A stretch of 64,000 bases of DNA from Saururus chinensis (taxonomy: Eukaryota > Streptophyta > Magnoliopsida > Piperales > Saururaceae). The stretch covers positions 61,620,581-61,684,580 of the forward strand of contig CP141140.1 in assembly GCA_035235625.1 (NCBI GenBank), in the 5' to 3' direction. Position 1 is the first letter of the stretch. Each line of letters opens with the position of its first letter. Shown in pieces: positions 38,943 through 48,861 of this stretch. The position numbers and the translations under genes were made by a program. Under the pieces are notes generated by a model that was not told the DNA's origin, did not search any database, and saw nothing but the letters and a program-made list of their open reading frames with translations.

Positions 38943-39762
38943 CCTACTTCTTTTAGCCCCGTTATTCGGGAGGCTTTTACAGGTTGTGTTGGAGAGCTCC
39001 TGGAGTTGGATGCTCGTCTCTGCGGTAGATTGTGTCCCCCTCGACTCAAGTATATTTGGTGCCACGATCTGATATATTGGGTGAGATGAGATGTAAGTGT
39101 ATGTATTCTGGACTTTTAATTTGGATCAGATAGTAGACTGTTTATGGGACTTGTACTCGGGGATGCCTGGGAATTATTTGTATTTAAAAATCCATGATCA
39201 TGGTAATTTAGTTATACATATGTTTTCGAGTAACTCCTGAGGATATTTGATTTGACGGTACAATGTTTAACCGTATCATGTTTTAAATTATAAACTGTTT
39301 ATACGGGTTTTGATTTTGTCGTTTGACTCTGATTTATCGTATATAAAAAAAATCTATGAGTTTTAAAGAAAAATGGATGAAAAATCTCGGGCGTTACACT
39401 TATCTTCTTTTGTTTCATGTTTATGTTTAGAACTTTTGTGTAGGGTTCTTATTTTGGATTTATGTCATACTTTACAGTTGTGATGCTTATGACTTATTTT
39501 GAGCCGGTGTGGGCTTTACTTAAACTAAGCTTGTGGGTTTGAGATTGTTGTTTACTTTGTGATAAGCAACTCTTTTCTTTCCTTTTTATTTACTCTTGCT
39601 CAAAGGATTGTGCGTACTCCATAATTCTGTTAATTGCCCGTGGTTAGGGTTAAGTCTTCCGCTAGAATCGTTTCTCAATTTCACTTCGTCGCCCCTGCGC
39701 GCTTAACCGGCCCTTGGATCGGGTTCGGCTCGGGTTTGGTATCGCCGGGGCGTGACAACAGA

Positions 39763-41239
39763 AGCACTGGAAAAGGGAGCCTAGCACACACTAGAAAATG
39801 GAGGCCGGCATGCACTAGATGTCGATACCAATATGGTACGGGGGGCGATACGCCCCCCACACGTATCTTCGATATGTATCGGCCATATCAGGCATACGGT
39901 ATCGATACGGCTAATACATATCGATACTCTAATATATTTTTTATTTAAAAAAATTAATTTTTTTCTTAAAAACAAAAATATAATTCCAATTCAACCTCTT
40001 CTAATGAATATGTTTTTATTATATTAAAAATAATTTTTAAAAAATTATATGAGATCAATATAAGTGGGTCTATATAGTTTACATAATTTTTTTAAAAATA
40101 TAGTGCTCCACAATTATGCATTTACTTAAACATCTACGAGTTTCTCTATAATATTCATATGACTTATTAAATATCTTATTTAATTTTAAAATAAATTAAT
40201 TTTATAACTTTTAATATAGGGTGGAGAGAATAATAGTTTGTAGAGGACAGAGGGAGTAAAGTGTATGGTTCTAAAATGAAATAATTTTAGAGCACTCGTA
40301 TCAGTTTATATGACCTTCTAAAATAAAGCATTATAATGATATATTATTAGTTATAATATTTTTTTATGTATATTAAAGGGTTTACGACCGTTTTGGTATG
40401 TACCAAGCATAATATCGGCACATACCCGTATCCATAATCGTCGATATATCATTTGTATCGATACTATCTTCTATGGCTTGGAGGAGGCTGTCATTTTCAT
40501 GTTGCGACTGGAGCTTGGCAAAGGCCACCATCCTTATCTGAGAAACCATCATGGCCAGGTAACGTCTCCTATCACCCTCCAACCGCCATTGTCTTTCATT
40601 CTCTGTTTTGATTTTTTTCATTAGCATACCCTATTGCCTACTCCGCTCATGGCTGCCTCTCGCATTTTTTTAAATTATGGATTAATCAAATTTTAAAATT
40701 GTAGATAAAAAAAATTTTAGGAGTTAATTATTTTCAAATCAATAGCTCAAATCCCGAGATTCTAGTAATACAAGATTTGGGTATCCAAATATTTTAAAAT
40801 TTAACAGTTCCAACCTAAGAATTTGGATTAATTCTAAAATCTCATATTTTAAATCTAATATTTAAAATTTTGATTGACGAAAAATCAAGACTAACCTTAC
40901 CTAAATCAAGTTTTCCTTCTTTAAAATGGGGATTAGGGCTTCTCAGCCTCCCATATCTCAGCCTTTTCCAAATAGGAATGGAGGTGAGGTTTTCTATTTA
41001 TAGTAAATTATGGGGTATATATATTAAAAATTAGGGTACAAATAGAATTTTATACTAAAAATAGGTAATTTACTCATTTTAAGTTTAAAATGAAGTTTAA
41101 AAATTTTAAAACTCTTTAATGATGAAATAAGTCAGGCTTAAGGTCTCGTGGGACCTTTACCCCAAAAATACGAATGTGGGGCCCATGATAGGACTCATCC
41201 TAATTTTTTAATATAATCTCAAAAATTCCCTAAAAATAA
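39763..41239. other. Intergenic, with two clusters of TATCGATAC-type words
   Basis: Clusters at 39,818-39,935 and 40,390-40,470 are dense in CGATAC/GTATCG words. The first includes a perfect hairpin at 39840-39858 (8-bp GGGGGGCG arms, 3-nt loop). One lone Stowaway-like end (ACAGAGGGAGTA) lies near 40,240-40,258. No gene was recognised. Confidence 0.5.
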
Positions 41240-42505
41240 TACTCCCTCCATGTTATATAAATAGCTCCAATAGATAAAAAATATTATTCTATATTAATTA
41301 TTCCATTTGATTCAATTTAAGTTTAAATAGGTCTACGATGATTCTCAGGTGATGAAACGATGGATCATACGAAGAGAAGAAATGGCTAAAAGTTCCTTCC
41401 ATTCCCTCTTCCTCTTAATTTCTTCCTGGACTTCTCTGTGCCAGTCACTTCCGCTTCTGGAGACAGATGTCCCTCGGCTCTCTTCCTTCCCCCTCCTCCT
41501 CCTCCTATAGTCTTCACAAAGCTTATGCAAGTATTCAACACCATCTAGAAACTGAAGAAGGCCATCACCTGCGACCCGAATGGGGTGACAAAAGACTTGG
41601 AGCAACCGGCCGGAGGACATCTGCGCAAAGCCCAGGTTCAAATACAAGGGCTTCTATTGCGAGGTGCCCCAGGGAAGACCCAGCTCACCGTCACCGCCAT
41701 CGACTTCAACAGCATCGGCCTCTGGTGTGCGATGGCCCGGTCCATCGATCGGCAGCTACTGCAAGAGCCGCCTCGGCTGCATCCAAGGAGGGCATGCTAT
41801 CTCCCAGCGCCAAGATGGCGCCTGCGAACACCTGTGTGTAAGTATTGAGAGCACGCTCCTCCGGAGGCAGTACGTCAGTGGCATGAAGGAGCCGTTCCGT
41901 GAGGGCCCATATCATTCCCCAGTTGGTGGTGATGGCCGCCATGGCTGCTAATTCAAGGTGACTTCGAGAGATACATGCATCTTCCCTTTAGCAGTCATTG
42001 ATGATTTTGGTGAAGATTTTGTCCACTTATGATTCAGTCAGTTGAGCCTCAAAGGAGGCAGGAACAAGCAACTCTATTAGACCTCGTTTCTTAGTGAAAC
42101 CCAGAGACCTTGAAGAGGCTATGTCAGAAAGGAGAGCGTGCAAATGGTGAGGAGCAACTCTCACCTTTTGATCTGCCATAATCAGAGCTTCTTGAATGGA
42201 TTGGTTGGCTGATGTCAGTTGGGGTCATCGACTCTTGGCGAATATGATTCATCTCTTGGTTGTCTCGGTCCTGAAAGAGTCTTGAGGCGATTCGGCAAGA
42301 GCCCTCTTGAGGGGTTGCATGGGAAACGGGTTTTGAATTTTTTACTAAAAAATCATAAGTGAAGCGGAAGTGGCTGAGGCCGGAGGCGTTGGAAGTGGGA
42401 TGCGGGAGCGATTAGTTATTATTACGGTTAGATGCACAAGAGAGGTAATTTAATAAAAATAATAAAAAATAAAAATAGAGTTATTAATATAAGGACGAAG
42501 AGAGT
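41240..42505. mobile_element. Large Stowaway-like element (about 1.25 kb) with unrecognised cargo
   Basis: The left end CTCCCTCCATGTTATATAAATAGC and the right end, read on the minus strand, CTCTCTTCGTCCTTATATTAATAAC are recognisably the same terminus, each beside TA. The inside, 41,345-42,330, is GC-richer than the ends. On the minus strand it gives open pieces such as VRVAPHHLHALLSDIASSRS and AAITTNWGMIWALTERLLHA with stops between. The cargo may be a captured and decayed gene fragment; I do not recognise the protein. Confidence 0.45.
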
Positions 42506-43990
42506 ATAAATTAAGTTAATATAAAAATTTATAAAATTAAATAAAAACCTCAATAAAATCATTATTATCCCTTTTTAACCCCAAAATAAGACAAATTAAT
42601 TAATTAACACTAAAATTATATAATAATAACATAATTATTTAAAATAAACCGGGTTAGGGTTATGGATCTTATAAAAGTTTTTGATTAAGTTGTTAGAATA
42701 ATAATAATAATAATAATAATAAAAAAGAACACGAAAATGGAAAGCTTCAAGGATATTAAAGAAGAAGAACTAAAGACCAACAATGAAGAATATTAAACAA
42801 AGAAAAAGTGTTCTTATTTCTGTTAAGTCTAGAGGTTTGTTGGTTATTTTTTGTCTTGTAATTTTTATTTTTTTAGTGCATTGATTTAGCCTTATTGATA
42901 TTATCATATATTTTTACCCAAGTTGGGTTTTCCACGTTAAATCTATGTATCTTTATGTGTAAATTACATGTTTGGATGGTTGATTACTTGGTAGATTGAT
43001 AGTTGATGTGAATAGTCATTAGGTTTTAATTGTTTTTGCTATATAAGAAAATTTTATACAACAAAGTCATAGCTCATAATCTTTATCTTCATTAGATAAT
43101 CGAAATAGGGGCAATATGGTAAACCACAAGGTTGATTAGACAGATATTAAACTCTTAACGATGATATCATTGTCGCCGCCCTCAGCTGGCCACCTTTGAT
43201 TGGCCCCAACTCCATCACTCCACCTTGGCTTTGACATCCTCTATCTGGCCCTCTTCTCCATTCTCCGGTCACCACCACCTATCCACGGCTTTGCAACCCC
43301 TCTAGGACTTTGGGCCACTATCGCTCAGTTCTCTCTCCCTCTTGTTACCTCTTTTGCCACACGTGCAAATTATTGTGTGTGCATTTCAAGGTATAAGTAC
43401 TATTTTTGCACCGCATGACCGTTGACTAGCAATGTCACTGACTTGATTTGTCCACCATAACCCTCTCTTTTACCCTCTAGCACCTAACCATGCCCTCCGC
43501 CCCTTTTATTGGTCATCAACAATGTAAATCATCATCATTTAGGTACTTTTTAAGGCCAATTTGTGCATCTTGTGGTTTGTTGAGTGTTTCTTAACCACCG
43601 GCCTACTTTAAGTTACATTTCGGTTGCATTTATATTTCTTTTTGCACAACTTCTCCCTTCTACCTTTAAGGCATTATTATATATCGTAGAATTTGTTATA
43701 TAGATTTTTGTCACTCCGCATCTTGTTGTGATTATTTTTTATATTTTATTGTGATTATTTTTTATATTTCTTAAATTCTTGGGCAAGGTAGCTCTTTTGA
43801 TTAGACAATGCCTTTATCCACCAACTTTGCCTCTAATGTCACCATCTATGTGTGCTTGTTATTAAATTTGCGTCAATAACAAGGTTAAAGATTTTTATAC
43901 AAATATTCCGTACGTACATAAATTAAATACAAATATCGATGTGACTGTAATCACTATCTCCATTTTAATTTTTTTTAATGATTAGAGTAA
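42506..43990. other. Intergenic upstream of the TOL2-like gene; one ATA/AAT microsatellite
   Basis: An (ATA)n run lies at about 42,697-42,720. A C-rich patch at 43,150-43,530 has no recognisable coding content. Nothing else could be identified. Confidence 0.45.
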
Positions 43991-44219
43991 TTTGATAGTT
44001 GGAATCACATCCTTTATTGTTTGCATCTTAGAAAATATTCCATATGTGAAACAATGGAGGATGTTAATGCAATATCACAATCGTTTAGGGAGACAACTAC
44101 AAAACAATGTATCAGCAAGAAAAAGCCATGGAGCATCTGGCAGGTGGCTGTAGATGATTGGGACACGAAGTTTCTGTTCTGGAAAAACCCTTGAAACTGA
44201 CTTCTCCAAGCTGCCATTT

Positions 44220-45348
44220 ATTTCAAAGTTCTAGCTTTCTCTTGAACCCAACCAATTTTCTTCTCAATCTCTGGCGTTTGGCACTGATCATCGAAACCTG
44301 AGGTAAAAGTCGTTTCTTCTGGTATTTATTTTTCTCATTTGAGAAATAATGATTAATCTTAGATATTTTGGTGGTTCTGTGGAAATAAGACTGAAAAGCC
44401 TCTGCGGTGTTTCTTTCCCTTTTGGCCTTGTGGGTGCGAAGATGATTTTTTATGTGGGTTTGTAGTATTACATGTGATTGATGGTAAAAGATTAAAGCTT
44501 TGGAGTGTACTTTTACATTTTCTGGGTTTGTTGCATTTATGCGTAAGTTCCAGCTGAATTTTGCTCTCGTTTGATTGTCGGACGACTTTCCTGATAACGG
44601 ATCAGCTGAAAAATTGGATTATTTACTATATAGGCGTTTTTTCTAGGTGGGTGGTCTTGATGATTCAGTGGGTCTTTTAAATGTGAGCTAGGTTATATGG
44701 GCTCTGGAAATGTTTTTGTGATGGCTGTTTCAATGTTTGAAATCTAGGCATTCCATGGACTATGCTAAAATTACTAATTAATCTTATGTAGCCCCGTAGG
44801 CAATGGACTATGTTCCTCGGTTGGTGAGTACTGCACTTTGACTTCAGCATCAGCTGCATTCTCCTTTAAATGCGAGCTAGGTTATATGGGCTCCAGAAAT
44901 GCTTTTGTTCTGGTTGTTTCAATGTTTGAAACCTAGATCTTCCGGGGTTTGGCATAAATTTCTAATGTTATGTAACGTCATAGCCCATAGGCAATGTACA
45001 ATTTTCCTCTGATTTGTGAGTACTGCACTTTGGCTTCAGCATCAGCTGCGTCCTCCTGCACTGAGATTTTTTTTATTATTTGGCCTGTGCTGAGATTTTG
45101 GGCTACATATATTAGTTCAGGTTTTAGCGGATGAGAAAAATAGTTCAGGGGCTGTTTGGGGGACTTCTTAGTGCATGCTCTTGTATAAGTTTGATCATAC
45201 AAACAACAAATATTATGTTTGTCATCTTACCTTTTTCTTGAGGCGGTATGGTTCATTGATTCAAGGGTTTATTTCTTTACCACTTCTAAAAAGGGCTCGA
45301 GATGATAAACTTACAGTCTTGTTTTGTGTTTCTAAGCTATTGGACGGA
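44220..45348 (+). promoter_or_regulatory. Probable 5' UTR with a leader intron for the TOL2-like gene
   Basis: A non-coding first exon appears to end at 44302 (CCTGAG then GTAAAAG), and an acceptor (TTTGTGTTTCTAAG) ends at 45336, 12 bases before the ATG. That makes a leader intron of about 1,034 bp. Leader introns often raise expression in plants. The exact transcription start is not visible. Confidence 0.5.
44676..45058. repeat. Tandem duplication, 189-bp period, in the leader intron
   Basis: GAGCTAGGTTATATGGGCTC occurs near 44,686 and again near 44,875. TTTCAATGTTTGAAA and GAGTACTGCACTTTG and TTCAGCATCAGCTGC follow in the same order in each unit. The copies differ at scattered bases and small indels. 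Confidence 0.85.
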
Positions 45349-46950
45349 ATGGATAAGTCAAAGTTTGCTGCACTTGGGGAGCGTTTGATGACTGGTGGAG
45401 CGCAGATGAGTCGAAAAGTTAGTGGAAAAATGAAGGAGTTTCTGCAAGTCCAGACACCAGAGTCAAAGATGGTTGACGAAGCTACTTCAGATAGTTTGCC
45501 AGAGCCCAACTGGGGCATAAATTTGAGAATATGTTCTTTGCTGAATGCTGAGGAGTTGAGTGGACCTGAAGTCATGAAAGCGATAAAGAAGAAAATGTCT
45601 GGGAAAAATATGGTGAGCCAAAGATTCAGTCTCGATCTTTTGGAAGCCTGTGCTATGAACTGTGAGAAGGTATTCTCAGAAATTGCCTCGGAGAAAGTTC
45701 TAGAAGAGATGGTGAAAATGATTGAAAATCCACAAACTCATTTTAGTAACAGAGAGAGAGCTTTGCAATTGATTCAGGCATGGGGTGAATCATCTGATCT
45801 TGGGTATCTACCAGTGTTTCGTCAAACTTATATGGTTAGTCAATCCTCACTGCATTGGCCGATTATTGGAGCTTATATGTGATATTTTTAATGATAAATT
45901 GGCGCTTAGTGCACTGATAAGTTGATAAGTTACGTGTTCCATTTACATAAATATGCATATAAGATGGTGTAAAATACTTCTGTTTAATCATTAGATTCAG
46001 AGTTCTCAATTCTGTGATGTAGCTTTTTTGTACTGATGTGTCAGGCTTTGCAACATTTACAGAACTTGAAGACTCGAGGAGTTCAATTTTCCGTACAAGA
46101 TTCTGGGAATTTGGGTCCACTACCGGATGCAGACCCTGTCCACCACCATCTCATTCCTCCCGAAGGATACCCTAATCCTAGTGTGGATCAGCACAGTCCA
46201 GAGGAGATACCCCTTGCTTATTACCATGGTCTCACCTTCTCAGCAGAGGAAAAGAAAGAAGCTCTCGTAGTAGCTCGAAATAGCATTGAACTACTCTCCT
46301 CCATGTCAGACCATCAAGAAGAGCCAGCCACTGTCAAGGTTCTTTTGAACTATATCCACCTTTAGTTAGTTAGAAGAACCTATGCCATTGATGTCTCTAG
46401 TTGATGCTCTTTGTCGGAGCCAGAAGCAAAGTTTACCTTCTCGTTTACTTTCTTAAATCCTGATTTATTTGAGTTTCTAGTGACACATTATTTTAACAAA
46501 TATCTACTCTTTGCACTTCGTTGTTTATTCTCATTTTAGCATCAGTGTCCATATCTGGTAAATTTTGAGGTGTATAACTAAATTAAGCATATGTTTATGG
46601 CAATGATGCAGGATGAGCTCATATCCGGGATACTGGAGAAATGCAAGCAATCACAAGTCGTCATTCAAAGTATCATAGAAAGCACTGTGGACGATGAAGC
46701 TTTGCTATTCGAAGCTCTTAATCTTCATGAGGAGCTCCAACAAACTCTCTCGAAATTTGAAAACACAGAGGCAGTAACTCATGCTGAGCATCAAGGGGTA
46801 GAAACTGTTGGCGGGGCTATCAGTAGCTCTTTGAATGATTCTTCAACAATAAATGTGGAGACAAATAACGCAAACTCCCCGCCTAATTCAAAAGGAAGCG
46901 GAACGAGCAAGGATGAGCAAAGCACTGGGCTGAAGAATGAGCATTTCTAA
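45349..46950 (+). CDS. TOL2: TOM1-like protein with VHS and GAT domains, TOL2-like, 3 coding exons
   Basis: Exons are 45349-45834, 46063-46338 and 46612-46950, giving 366 residues. The VHS domain spans about 38-165 (MVDEATSDSLPEPNWGINLR, LDLLEACAMNCEKVFSEIAS, ALQLIQAWGESSDLGYLPVF). The GAT domain spans roughly 222-320 (EEKKEALVVARNSIELLSSM, LISGILEKCKQSQVVIQSII, DEALLFEALNLHEELQQTLS). A short hydrophilic tail follows. Plant TOLs bind ubiquitinated membrane cargo at the plasma membrane and early endosomes and hand it to ESCRT for vacuolar degradation, replacing the missing ESCRT-0. The start MDKSKFAALGERL is at the first ATG after the leader intron and matches the family. Exon 2 has an alternative upstream acceptor at 46045 that would add six residues in frame (ALQHLQ); I prefer 46063 because TYM-NLKTRG aligns without a gap. 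The family symbol is from recall of Arabidopsis TOL2, so the paralogue is less certain than the family. Confidence 0.88.
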
Positions 46951-47432
46951 CCATAGTAAGCTCTGTATGTACCCTTCTTCCCCATTTCCTTTCTGGTAGG
47001 AACTGAAACCGAGTTTGTATATAACTAGAGAAAGTTGGGGTGTCTACTGATATTGATTATGTTCGTTTGTATTGAATTTCATTAGCTGTAGGACCAACTT
47101 TGCTTAGGGAGTTACCTTATCATGTGCAGCCTTTAATTCATACAAAATGTTTTCTAAAGGACCCAGGCTAGCAACGTGAAATTTTCTTACAGACCATGTT
47201 CCACAAAGATATGCATAAAGAGGCGTCACAAGGGAAGCAGGGGGATGAGCCTGCCCGACACTCACTAATCGAATCAGAAGTCAATTGCATTGTTTGCTAG
47301 AGAATCTGCACAAGCATTTGCTTTCCCTAATGACAGGGAGGCTCATATGGACGAAAACTAGCTGGAGCCTGAAATTATCAAGTATATTGCGGAAAAGTCA
47401 TTGCTAATTGCTCCATCTCTCCCACATTAATA
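46951..47432. other. TOL2-like 3' UTR and downstream sequence
   Basis: The 3' UTR starts after the TAA at 46948-46950. I see no gene before the MITE at 47433. Confidence 0.5.
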
Positions 47433-48031
47433 CTCCCTCTGTCTCTCATTAATAGCTACTTAAACTAAAATTTTTACACAAATCACACAAAATGGCTGGA
47501 AAAAATTATCCAAAGGTATTAGTTTACACAATCACACAAATTGGCTGGAAAAAATTATCCATAGTGTAGTGTGATTTTTTAAGGCTTCGTTATGCCTTCT
47601 CCCCCTGTGATTTGCTCGCCTTTCCCGGGAATTGATGCGTTCTGGTCACATATATTACAAATTTGTGCCTTTGTGCATAGTGACTTCTCTCTCCTTCTCT
47701 TTATATATAAAATGTTTATAATTACATATATTCAATTAGTTTGTGAAAAAATCTCGAAAACACAGTTGATTATCTATTGGTAATTTGAATTTATCTTGTG
47801 TGTGGAAAAAAAGTGATACATGATTAATACTAAAAATAGTTATTATGATTTTATGAGATTTTTCTTCTATGAAAAAGTTTTGTTTTCTACAAAAAAATTA
47901 CAGTAATTTTAAAAAAAACGAGGGTGGAGAAATTTTTCCTACTGAATATGTGGAAATGAAATTTATCACGATTAAGCCCTCTTAGTTAATTTTGAAAACC
48001 AAATTAAATTATTAATTTGGGACGGAGGGAG
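47433..48031. mobile_element. Stowaway-like element, about 600 bp
   Basis: The left end CTCCCTCTGTCTCTCATTAA and the right end, read on the minus strand, CTCCCTCCGTCCCAAATTAA form an imperfect terminal inverted repeat. TA flanks both sides (47431-47432 and 48032-48033). Internally, ACACAAATCACACAAAATGG...GAAAAAATTATCC is repeated about 60 bp later. No transposase frame exists. Confidence 0.8.
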
Positions 48032-48571
48032 TAGATATTATAAATGAATAAAATCTCCCTCCGTGTGTATATCTCTCTAGCAAGCCAAATTTAACCAATA
48101 ATAAAATACGTGGTAACTGCAGCACTCTACTGCATGAGCAGCAGCAACTAGTGCCATCAATTATTCGTTTTGGCCGTTTGGGATGCATGAGCCTTGCAGA
48201 ATCCACCGGAAAATTATGTGTTTGGCCTACATTTCTAAACGGGTGGCTAAGATGCTATTTAGATAAGGATAGTGATATTTCTACTTTCATAAGCGTTACA
48301 CCATTAATGAAGCCTGAATCTAATATTGTTAGATAGGACCTAGTGTAATATAAAAAAATGGCAGTATAAATATTATTTTTCTTTAGATAAAAGTCTAAAT
48401 TAATGTAACGCAAATAATCAAGAATGTATTCTTAACTGGTTCAATTATTAATGCTACGTGATTATACTATACATACCTAACGTGGTACATAAGTGTTAGA
48501 ATGTTTGCATCTAACATAGTACATAGAAGGTGCAAATGCCTTTATGTACCATATTACTACCCCATGTGGCA

Positions 48572-48632
48572 TACTGACAAAAATTACGCTTATGAAATCT
48601 TAATTGCAAAGGCCGCGTAATTTTTGTCAGTA
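48572..48632. repeat. 18-bp perfect inverted repeat with 25-nt loop
   Basis: TACTGACAAAAATTACGC (48572-48589) and its exact complement (48615-48632) face each other. The loop sequence includes TTAATTGCAAAGGC (48600-48613), which recurs at 48726-48739 just downstream of the tRNA gene. I see no transposon termini. Confidence 0.8.
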
Positions 48633-48716
48633 ATGTCTTCATTAACTGAATAATAGGACCCAAAAATTTATTACAAATTGGGAGGTTGGAAAACGAAATT
48701 ACCACGCCTATCAGCT

Positions 48717-48720
48717 AAAA
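48717..48720 (-). terminator. Probable Pol III terminator (TTTT) of the tRNA gene
   Basis: On the minus strand the first run of four T residues after the tRNA lies 25 bp beyond its 3' end. Confidence 0.5.
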
Positions 48721-48745
48721 CAACATTAATTGCAAAGGCGGGGGG

Positions 48746-48818
48746 CGATCACGGTGGGACTCGAACCCACAATCTCCCGCTCCGGAGGCGAGCGCCTTAT
48801 CCATTAGGCCACGCGATC
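48746..48818 (-). tRNA. tRNA-Arg, anticodon CCG
   Basis: The 73-nt minus-strand gene folds as a complete cloverleaf. The acceptor stem is GATCGCG paired with CGTGATC, with discriminator G. The anticodon stem CTCGC/GCGGG encloses the loop CTCCGGA (anticodon CCG, reading the arginine codon CGG). The T arm is GTGGG-TTCGAGT-CCCAC. The A box (TGGCCTAATGG) and B box (GGTTCGAGTCC) are intact, there is no intron, and CCA is not encoded, as expected in a nuclear gene. It lies 43 bp beyond the patellin stop codon on the same strand. Confidence 0.95.
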
Positions 48819-48861
48819 TGCAATTGTAGAGATGCTCCCAAGAAAATATAAAATCAGAATT

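Larger units (their letters stand above)
31380..39398 (+). mobile_element. LTR-like element 2, 4.67 kb of its own sequence, inserted in element 1 and split by element 3
   Basis: The element starts TGTAACGTCCCTGATTTTTC and ends GAAAAATCTCGGGCGTTACA, so the termini are a 20-bp imperfect inverted repeat. The target duplication is CTTAT, exact (31375-31379 and 39399-39403). Own pieces are 31380-32470 and 35824-39398. Its first half is unusually GC-rich with long but meaningless open frames. The second half is AT-richer, with a GTAAGTGTAAGATTGTACGAG minisatellite. No pol domains are visible. Strand is arbitrary. Confidence 0.8.
28274..39757 (-). mobile_element. LTR-like element 1 (outermost of the nest), 3.46 kb of its own sequence, split by element 2
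   Basis: The element's own pieces are 28274-31379 and 39404-39757. Its ends on the plus strand are TGTAAGAACCCTCATCTC and CGCCGGGGCGTGACA, giving TG...CA. Flanks are ATAGA (28269-28273) and ACAGA (39758-39762), a 5-bp target duplication with one transition. Element 3 begins TGTCACGCCCCGGC and ends GAGATGAGGGTCCTTACA, so element 1 is the same family in reverse orientation. No gag-pol frame exists in either piece. A solo LTR is the simplest explanation; the internal part and second LTR would have been lost by recombination. Confidence 0.78.

Noticed and set aside
28274..39757. Mutator, hAT or CACTA DNA transposons as an explanation of the nested elements
   Set aside because: Target duplications are 5 bp at each level and the ends are TG...CA. 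Mutator gives 8-11 bp, hAT 8 bp, CACTA 3 bp.
45261..45575. 104-codon minus-strand frame
   Set aside because: It is the antisense shadow of TOL2 exon 1.
48746..48818. tRNA-derived SINE
   Set aside because: The cloverleaf is complete, with intact stems and internal promoter boxes, and there is no SINE body or poly(A)/poly(T) tail attached.
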